Source: JALCLA01 sp965653565
Lineage (GTDB): Bacteria > Pseudomonadota > Gammaproteobacteria > Xanthomonadales > Xanthomonadaceae
DNA: 10,915 bases
Reading direction: 5' to 3'
Assembly: GCA_965653565.1 (NCBI GenBank)
Contig: CBFHAI010000087.1
Coordinates: forward strand, 1 to 10,915
Shown here: piece by piece, positions 6,313-10,915 of the stretch
How positions within the stretch are numbered: the stretch's first letter is position 1
How the letters are laid out: every line of letters starts with the position of its first letter
Program-made: the position numbers and the translations under genes
The notes under the pieces: generated by a model
Database searches by the model: none
What the model saw: the letters and a program-made list of their open reading frames with translations, nothing else
Told to the model about the DNA's origin: nothing

Positions 6313-7635
6313 TCAGCGCGCGATCGCGCCGTTTTCCGCGATACGGAACCCGGCCGGTGCCGGGGCGGTGACGATCACGATGCGCTGCGTCGCATGCGGC
6401 AGATGTTCGGTGAGGCGGCGATAGATCCACGCGTCGCGCGACGCCGCGAGGATCAGCGGATCGCTCGACGTTTCCGCAAGTAACTCGCGAAGCGCGGGCG
6501 AAAACACCGCTTCGATTTCACCGACACGCCGCATCTCGCGCTGCACGTTCGCGCCGTGCCACGTCGACAGCAGCAGCGCGAACAACAGAACGCTGCGCCC
6601 CGTCGCGGTGGTTCGCGGCCACGTCGCGCCGAGACAAGCGCAAGCCAGCGCGCTGAAGGCGTAGCCGTATTGCGGATACCCCGCCTGCAACACGATCGCC
6701 GGGCCGATCGCGATGGCGCCGCCGAACAGATACAGCGCCGCGACGCGCAGATCGGCACGCAGCACGCTCCACACCACCAGCGACGCCACCACGATCGCGA
6801 ACGCCAGGCGCGTTACCGACGCGTTGCCGACCGCATTCATTTCCAGCGCGGTCGTGAGGAACGGATAAGCCTGGATTTCCGCCCAGCGCTGCGGAATCAT
6901 CAGCAGGGACCACGAATAGGCGCCGTCGGGTCGTGGCGCATGCAACAGCACCGGCAGGCGCAAAGCCAGATAAGCGAGCGTCGGCAAGGCACTGCCCGCG
7001 AACGCCGCCGCCCAGCGCCGTTCGCGCTGCGACAGCAGCCAGGCCAGCGCCAGCAGCGGTGCGATCGCCAGCGCCGCTTCTTTCGACAGCAGTGCCATAA
7101 GAGTGAGCGCGAAAGCGGCCGTCGCCGGCCGCCGCCACGCCGTTTTTTCCGCGCCCAGCACGCAGATCGCGATCGACAGCGCACAGGCCGTCCACAACAG
7201 TTCGCCGAGCGTCGCGACCCAGCCGTGCACATAGACCGCGAACGGGTTCAGCGCGAACGCAGCGGTCACGATGGCTGCGACGCGCGCGTCGATACGCACG
7301 CGCCGCATCGCGATGAAAAGCAACGCGCAAACGGCGAACCCGAAGGCCAGCCACAGCGCGTGGAATGCCGCCGGATTCGCGAACAACGCGCGTGACAGCA
7401 GCAGCCACAGGTTGAACGTCAGCGGCCGATACTGGAATGCCGAAAGGTCGCGCCAGTCGACGAAATCGAACGGCACCGCCGCCGCGGCCGCACCCCATTG
7501 CAGTTCGTCATGGCTGAAATAGCCGGGGTTGCCGAGCGTCAGCCACTGCGCCAGCACAAACGCCGCGAATGCCGCGCTGCACGCGACGGTGCGGTGCAGC
7601 AAAGGCCGGCCCGGAAGATTCGCTGGCTCACGCAT
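6313..7635 (-). CDS. Multi-pass membrane GT-C-like glycosyltransferase (PMT/TMTC type), substrate unknown
   Basis: A 440-residue inner-membrane protein with about ten predicted hydrophobic helices between residues 13 and 360 and a soluble C-terminal tail of about 80 residues. After the first helix comes S41-H42-D43-E44-L45, an acidic periplasmic loop motif typical of GT-C enzymes. Y69-R70-P71-L72 and S184-K185-E186 resemble motifs in the TMTC/PMT O-mannosyltransferase group. Enzymes of this fold transfer sugars from lipid-phosphate donors to acceptors on the periplasmic side. No neighbouring sugar or lipid gene is present to indicate the donor or acceptor. The start at 7635 gives a normal N-terminus (short basic stretch, then helix 1), but the ribosome site is poor. 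The gene is convergent with the QEGLA gene (3-base gap) and divergent from maeB (92-base gap). Confidence 0.8.
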   Translation of the reverse strand: MREPANLPGRPLLHRTVACSAAFAAFVLAQWLTLGNPGYFSHDELQWGAAAAAVPFDFVDWRDLSAFQYRPLTFNLWLLLSRALFANPAAFHALWLAFGFAVCALLFIAMRRVRIDARVAAIVTAAFALNPFAVYVHGWVATLGELLWTACALSIAICVLGAEKTAWRRPATAAFALTLMALLSKEAALAIAPLLALAWLLSQRERRWAAAFAGSALPTLAYLALRLPVLLHAPRPDGAYSWSLLMIPQRWAEIQAYPFLTTALEMNAVGNASVTRLAFAIVVASLVVWSVLRADLRVAALYLFGGAIAIGPAIVLQAGYPQYGYAFSALACACLGATWPRTTATGRSVLLFALLLSTWHGANVQREMRRVGEIEAVFSPALRELLAETSSDPLILAASRDAWIYRRLTEHLPHATQRIVIVTAPAPAGFRIAENGAIAR

Positions 7636-7674
7636 CGGTCATGCAACGCCCGCCACGGCGCGAAGAGGGGCGGG

Positions 7675-7680
7675 TACTAT
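7675..7680 (+). promoter_or_regulatory. Candidate -10 box for maeB
   Basis: TACTAT (or the overlapping TATACG at 7678-7683) in the 92-base gap between the glycosyltransferase gene and maeB is the only AT-rich -10-like element there. A start near 7687 would give a leader of about 40 bases, containing the stem-loop at 7683-7712. No convincing -35 box is visible. Confidence 0.3.
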
Positions 7681-7682
7681 AC

Positions 7683-7712
7683 GAGGCCCGGCCGCGCATT
7701 TGCGCCGGCCTC
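7683..7712 (+). promoter_or_regulatory. Stem-loop in the maeB leader
   Basis: GAGGCC (7683-7688) and GGCCTC (7707-7712) are exact inverted repeats. Inside them GCGC-ATTT-GCGC can extend the stem. The structure ends 15 bases before the maeB ATG, which has no clear ribosome site of its own. It could affect initiation or serve as a binding site; no known riboswitch family is recognised. Confidence 0.35.
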
Positions 7713-7727
7713 ATCGCCTTCGATGCC

Positions 7728-10010
7728 ATGTCCGAAAACGACGCCTTCAAACAAGCCGCCCTCGACTACCACCGCCAGTATCCGCCCGGCAAGATCAAGG
7801 TCACCGCCACCAAGCCGATGGTGACGCAGCGCGATCTCTCGCTCGCCTATTCGCCCGGCGTGGCGGCGGCCTGCGAGGCGATCGTCGCCGATCCGAACGC
7901 GGCCAGCGAAATGACCGCGCGCGGCAATCTGGTCGCGGTGATCACCAACGGCACCGCCGTGCTCGGGCTGGGCGACATCGGCCCGCTCGCCGGCAAGCCG
8001 GTGATGGAAGGCAAGGGCGTGCTGTTCCAGAAATTCGCCGGCATCGATGTGTTCGACATCGAGATCGACGAGCACGATCCGGACAAACTGGTCGACATCA
8101 TCGCCAGCCTCGAACCCACCTTCGGCGGCATCAATCTCGAAGACATCAAGGCACCGGAGTGCTTCATCGTCGAGCGCAAATTGCGCGAGCGCATGAAGAT
8201 CCCGGTGTTCCACGACGATCAGCACGGCACCGCGATCATCGTCGGCGCGGCGGTGTTGAACGCGCTGCACGTGGTCGGCAAGAAGATCGAAGACGTCAAG
8301 CTCGCCACCAGCGGCGCCGGGGCGGCCGGCATCGCCTGCCTCGACATGCTGGTGGCGCTGGGCCTGAAGCCCGACAATATTCTCGCGGTCGATCGCGAAG
8401 GCGTGCTGCACACCGGCCGTACCGATCTGGACGAAGCCAAGCGCCGCTACGCACGCGACACCACGGCGCGCAATCTCGCCGACATCGTCACCGGCGCCGA
8501 CATCTTCCTCGGCCTGTCGGCCGCGGGCGTGCTCAAGCCCGAGATGGTCGCGACGATGGCGCCAAAGCCCATCATCCTGGCGCTGGCCAATCCGACGCCG
8601 GAAATCCTGCCCGAGCTCGCGCGCGCGGTGCGGCCCGACTGCATCATCGCCACCGGCCGTTCGGACTATCCGAACCAGGTCAACAACGCGCTGTGTTTCC
8701 CCTACATTTTCCGTGGCGCGCTCGATGTGGGCGCCACTACGATCAACGAGCCGATGAAGCTCGCCTGCGTGCGCGCGATCGCCGAAATGGCGCGCCGCGA
8801 AGCGACCGATCTGGGCGCGGCCTATAGCGGCGACGTGCCGAGTTTCGGGCCCGATTATCTGATTCCGCGGCCGTTCGATCCGCGCCTGCTGGTGTCGCTG
8901 GCGCCGGCGGTGGCGAAGGCGGCGATGGAATCGGGCGTGGCGATGCGGCCGATCGAAAACCTGCGCGAATACGCCGAGAAACTGAGCCAGTTCGTGTTCC
9001 GCACCGGTTTGCTGATGAAGCCGGTGTTCGAGCGTGCCCGTGCCGACATGAAGCGCGTGGTGTATGCCGAAGGCGAGGAAGAAACCGTGCTGCGCGCGGT
9101 GCAGACGGTGGTCGACGAAGGCCTGGCGCGGCCGATCCTGATCGGCCGTCCGGCGGTGATCGAAGCGCGCATCGAACGCCTCGCACTGCGCATCCGTCCC
9201 GGCGTCGATTTCGAACTCACCAACATCGACGACGATCCGCGCTTCAACGATTACTGGCAGACCTACTACGACATCATGCAGCGCCGCGGCGTCACGCCGG
9301 CGGCGGCGAAATCGGTGGTGCGCTCGCGTTCGACCGTGATCGCGGCGCTGATGGTGCGGCGTGGCGAAGCCGACGCGATGTTGTGCGGCATCGTCGGGCG
9401 GTATCAGAAAAAGCTCGCCTACATCGTCAACGTGCTCGGGCGCGATCCCGGTGTCGGTGCGTCGTCGGCGATGTCGGCCGTGCTCAACGAGCGCGGCACG
9501 TTCTTCTTCGTCGACACGCACGTGCAGCCCGATCCGACCGCCGAGCAGATCGCCGAAGCCGCGTTGCAGGCGGCGTATCGCCTGCGGCTGTTCGGCATCG
9601 TGCCGCGCATGGCGCTGCTGAGCCATTCGAATTTCGGCAGCCACGATTCGCCCAGTGCGGTGAAGATGCGCACGGCGCTCGGCCTGATCCGCTCGCGCGC
9701 GCCGAACCTCGAAGTGGAAGGCGAAATGCAGGCCGACACCGCGCTCACCGATACGATCCGCGAGCGCCTGTTCCCGAATTCCGCGCTGAAAGGCTGCGCC
9801 AACCTTTTCGTGTTCCCGAACCTCGACGCCGCCAACATCGCCTACAACCTGGTGCGCGCGATGACCGACGGCGTGGGTCTGGGGCCGATCCTGATGGGCG
9901 TCGCGAAGCCTGCGCACGTGCTGACGCCGGCAGCGACGGTACGGCGCGTGGTGAACATGACGGCGCTGGCGGCGGTGGAAGCGCAGATTCGCGCGGAGCG
10001 GTCGGCTTAG
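7728..10010 (+). CDS. maeB: NADP-dependent malic enzyme MaeB with C-terminal phosphotransacetylase-like domain
   Basis: A 760-residue cytoplasmic enzyme (E. coli MaeB has 759) that oxidatively decarboxylates L-malate to pyruvate, producing NADPH. Residues about 20-155 form the malic N-domain, with Y41 in LAYSPGVA and K96 in MEGKG as the family's catalytic pair. Metal ligands are expected at E138-D139 (NLEDIK) and D163/D164 (HDDQHGT). The dinucleotide-binding fold follows at about 160-410, with a SGAGAAGIA turn at 195-203, ALANPTPE at 285-292 and GRSDYPNQVNN at 310-320. Residues about 430-755 resemble phosphotransacetylase; in E. coli this part mediates acetyl-CoA control rather than the transferase reaction. 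The frame is open 53 codons further upstream, but the ATG at 7728 gives the family N-terminus (ALDYH...PGKI). It converges on rdgB. Confidence 0.97.
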   Translation: MSENDAFKQAALDYHRQYPPGKIKVTATKPMVTQRDLSLAYSPGVAAACEAIVADPNAASEMTARGNLVAVITNGTAVLGLGDIGPLAGKPVMEGKGVLFQKFAGIDVFDIEIDEHDPDKLVDIIASLEPTFGGINLEDIKAPECFIVERKLRERMKIPVFHDDQHGTAIIVGAAVLNALHVVGKKIEDVKLATSGAGAAGIACLDMLVALGLKPDNILAVDREGVLHTGRTDLDEAKRRYARDTTARNLADIVTGADIFLGLSAAGVLKPEMVATMAPKPIILALANPTPEILPELARAVRPDCIIATGRSDYPNQVNNALCFPYIFRGALDVGATTINEPMKLACVRAIAEMARREATDLGAAYSGDVPSFGPDYLIPRPFDPRLLVSLAPAVAKAAMESGVAMRPIENLREYAEKLSQFVFRTGLLMKPVFERARADMKRVVYAEGEEETVLRAVQTVVDEGLARPILIGRPAVIEARIERLALRIRPGVDFELTNIDDDPRFNDYWQTYYDIMQRRGVTPAAAKSVVRSRSTVIAALMVRRGEADAMLCGIVGRYQKKLAYIVNVLGRDPGVGASSAMSAVLNERGTFFFVDTHVQPDPTAEQIAEAALQAAYRLRLFGIVPRMALLSHSNFGSHDSPSAVKMRTALGLIRSRAPNLEVEGEMQADTALTDTIRERLFPNSALKGCANLFVFPNLDAANIAYNLVRAMTDGVGLGPILMGVAKPAHVLTPAATVRRVVNMTALAAVEAQIRAERSA

Positions 10011-10025
10011 GGCGCTGCGCGCCCT

Positions 10026-10143
10026 CGGGAATCGGGAGACGGGAATCGGGAGAAGAGCAGGGGCGCTTCGACTACCCCTCGGGCGACGCCCTTGCGAGAC
10101 GTCCCCCCGATTCCCGATTCCCGATCCCCATTCCCGATTCCCG
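10026..10143. repeat. Inverted GGGAATC / ATTCCCG heptad repeat island between convergent genes
   Basis: The left arm has two copies of CGGGAATCGGGA (10026-10037 and 10040-10051), 14 bases apart. The right arm, in opposite orientation, has ATTCCCG heptads at 10110, 10117, 10130 and 10137, with a degenerate ATCCCC between the pairs. The arms can pair into a long hairpin around the intervening 58 bases. Simple repeats of this kind recur between genes in Xanthomonadales-like genomes. Lying between the 3' ends of maeB and rdgB, it may serve as a two-way transcription end. No coding potential is seen in 10011-10154. Confidence 0.7.
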
Positions 10144-10154
10144 CTCTACCAAAC

Positions 10155-10769
10155 TCAGCGCAACGCGTAAGCGGTATGCCCCCGCGCCAGCGCCCAGCGC
10201 AGCTTCATCAGCGCCTGTCCGCGATGGCTGACGCGATGCTTGGAGCCCAGATCCATTTCCGCCGCCGATAGCCCGACCAGCGGATCGTAGAAAACCGGGT
10301 CGTAGCCGAATCCACCGCTGCCGCGTCGCGCTTCGAGGATGCGGCCTTCCCACACGCCTTCGCACAGCAGCGGCATCGGGTCGTCGGCGTGGCGCAGCAG
10401 CACCAGCGCGCAGTAGAAATACGCGCCGCGCGCTTCGGCCGGCGTCTCGCGCAGCGCTTCGAGCAGTTTCGCGATGTTGGCTTCGGAATTGCTCGGTGCG
10501 CCGGAATAGCGCGCCGAATAAAGACCCGGCGCGCCGTTCAGCGCATTGACGCACAGCCCGGAATCTTCGCCCAGCGCCGGCAGACCGGAGAGGCGCGACG
10601 CATGCCGCGCCTTGAGGATCGCGTTCTCGATGAAGGTGTGGCCGGTCTCTTCGACATCCTCGATGCCGAGCTCGCCGTGCGACACCATCTCGACATCGAT
10701 GTCCGCCAGCAGATCGCGGATTTCCGCGAGTTTGCCGGGGTTGCCGCTGGCCAGCACCAGTTTGCGCAT
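10155..10769 (-). CDS. rdgB: XTP/dITP diphosphohydrolase RdgB (non-canonical purine NTP pyrophosphatase)
   Basis: A 204-residue cytoplasmic enzyme of the Ham1/RdgB family that hydrolyses dITP, XTP and ITP to monophosphates and pyrophosphate, keeping deaminated purines out of DNA and RNA. Motifs lie in family order: S8-G-N-P-G-K13 near the start, F46-I-E-N49 followed by A50-I-L-K53, the metal site E68-D69-S-G-L, S151-G-G-F-G-Y-D-P158 for base recognition, and K177 with S181-H-R-G184 near the end. The match to E. coli RdgB is nearly colinear. E68 replaces the Asp found in the usual DDSGL, while catalytic D69 is kept. The ATG at 10769 lies 8 bases after the rph stop codon, so translation is probably coupled to rph. 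Confidence 0.96.
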   Translation of the reverse strand: MRKLVLASGNPGKLAEIRDLLADIDVEMVSHGELGIEDVEETGHTFIENAILKARHASRLSGLPALGEDSGLCVNALNGAPGLYSARYSGAPSNSEANIAKLLEALRETPAEARGAYFYCALVLLRHADDPMPLLCEGVWEGRILEARRGSGGFGYDPVFYDPLVGLSAAEMDLGSKHRVSHRGQALMKLRWALARGHTAYALR

Positions 10770-10777
10770 GGTGGTCG

Positions 10778-10915
10778 TCAGGCCGACAACGCCAGTTGTT
10801 GCAGCTCGAGCAGTTGCCGCACGCCGTGGCCGGCGAGGTCGAGCAGGGCGCCGAGCTCTTCGCGGCGGAAGGCATGGCCTTCGGCCGTGCCCTGCAGTTC
10901 GATGAAGCCGCCGCC
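10778..10915 (-). CDS. rph: Ribonuclease PH, C-terminal end (partial, cut by window edge)
   Basis: The last 45 codons and stop of a minus-strand gene that continues past the right edge. The peptide contains GGGFIELQGTAEGHAF, the conserved C-terminal signature of RNase PH (E. coli: GGFIEVQGTAEGEPF), followed by the usual helical tail. The full enzyme is a phosphorolytic 3'-5' exoribonuclease that trims tRNA 3' ends. The upstream part, including the phosphate-binding residues, is not in the window. It is directly followed by rdgB, a common neighbour pair in proteobacteria. The fragment is too short for the open-reading-frame length filters often used. Confidence 0.93.
   Translation of the reverse strand, partial: GGGFIELQGTAEGHAFRREELGALLDLAGHGVRQLLELQQLALSA

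Noticed and set aside
5050..7635. A joint defence or secretion system formed by the QEGLA protein and the membrane glycosyltransferase
   Set aside because: The genes are on opposite strands and convergent, with no shared promoter, mobile-element signs or defence domains.
7569..7727. 53-codon N-terminal extension of maeB
   Set aside because: It overlaps the start of the divergent glycosyltransferase gene and the promoter-like sequence; the family N-terminus begins at 7728.
7677..9917. Minus-strand open frame of 746 codons opposite maeB
   Set aside because: Mirror of maeB codon bias with no motif; maeB itself matches its family over its whole length.
10026..10143. CRISPR array
   Set aside because: The repeat units are 7-12 bases, tandem and inverted, without unique spacers of regular length; there are no cas genes.

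Overview
This is a high-GC, gene-dense chromosomal window. It carries ordinary housekeeping genes and a few less usual ones. The AlaA, MaeB and RdgB proteins are very close to their gammaproteobacterial counterparts. The glutaredoxin/A-type/rhodanese fusion, the strong GC bias and the GGGAATC-type intergenic repeats suggest a member of the Xanthomonadales (Lysobacteraceae or Rhodanobacteraceae). That placement is inferred from composition and gene content, not from an rRNA or a database match. I see no prophage, plasmid, CRISPR, tRNA or rRNA signal.

Layout: positions 1-112 are non-coding, with repeat fragments and possibly the tip of an insertion sequence. Four minus-strand genes follow, read from 3726 down to 113: alaA (alanine-forming aminotransferase), a secreted SGNH/GDSL esterase, a three-domain monothiol glutaredoxin fusion (CGFS glutaredoxin, cysteine-less A-type domain, rhodanese), and a small lipoprotein. 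Gaps of 84, 91 and 259 bases, with stem-loops in them, suggest at least partly separate transcription. A 220-base divergent region (3727-3946) separates alaA from a plus-strand pair. The pair is an RsgA-type circularly permuted GTPase, whose -10 box sits so close to the ATG that its mRNA may be leaderless, and 17 bases later a DUF1704/QEGLA protein with HExxxH and QEGLA motifs. The eukaryotic relative of the latter is the tubulin tyrosine carboxypeptidase MATCAP.

The pair ends 3 bases from a convergent minus-strand gene for a multi-pass GT-C-like membrane glycosyltransferase (6313-7635). That gene is divergent from maeB, a full-length malic enzyme/phosphotransacetylase-like protein. maeB converges on a minus-strand rph-rdgB operon at the right edge, with rph cut by the window end. 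The 144 bases between maeB and rdgB are filled largely by inverted GGGAATC/ATTCCCG heptad repeats.

Functional themes: alaA and maeB both act at the pyruvate node of central metabolism. rsgA and rph serve ribosome and RNA maturation. rdgB cleans the nucleotide pool. The glutaredoxin fusion points to Fe-S or sulfur handling. I found no coherent new multi-gene system. The best leads are the glutaredoxin fusion with a degenerate A-type domain and the rsgA-linked putative metallopeptidase.
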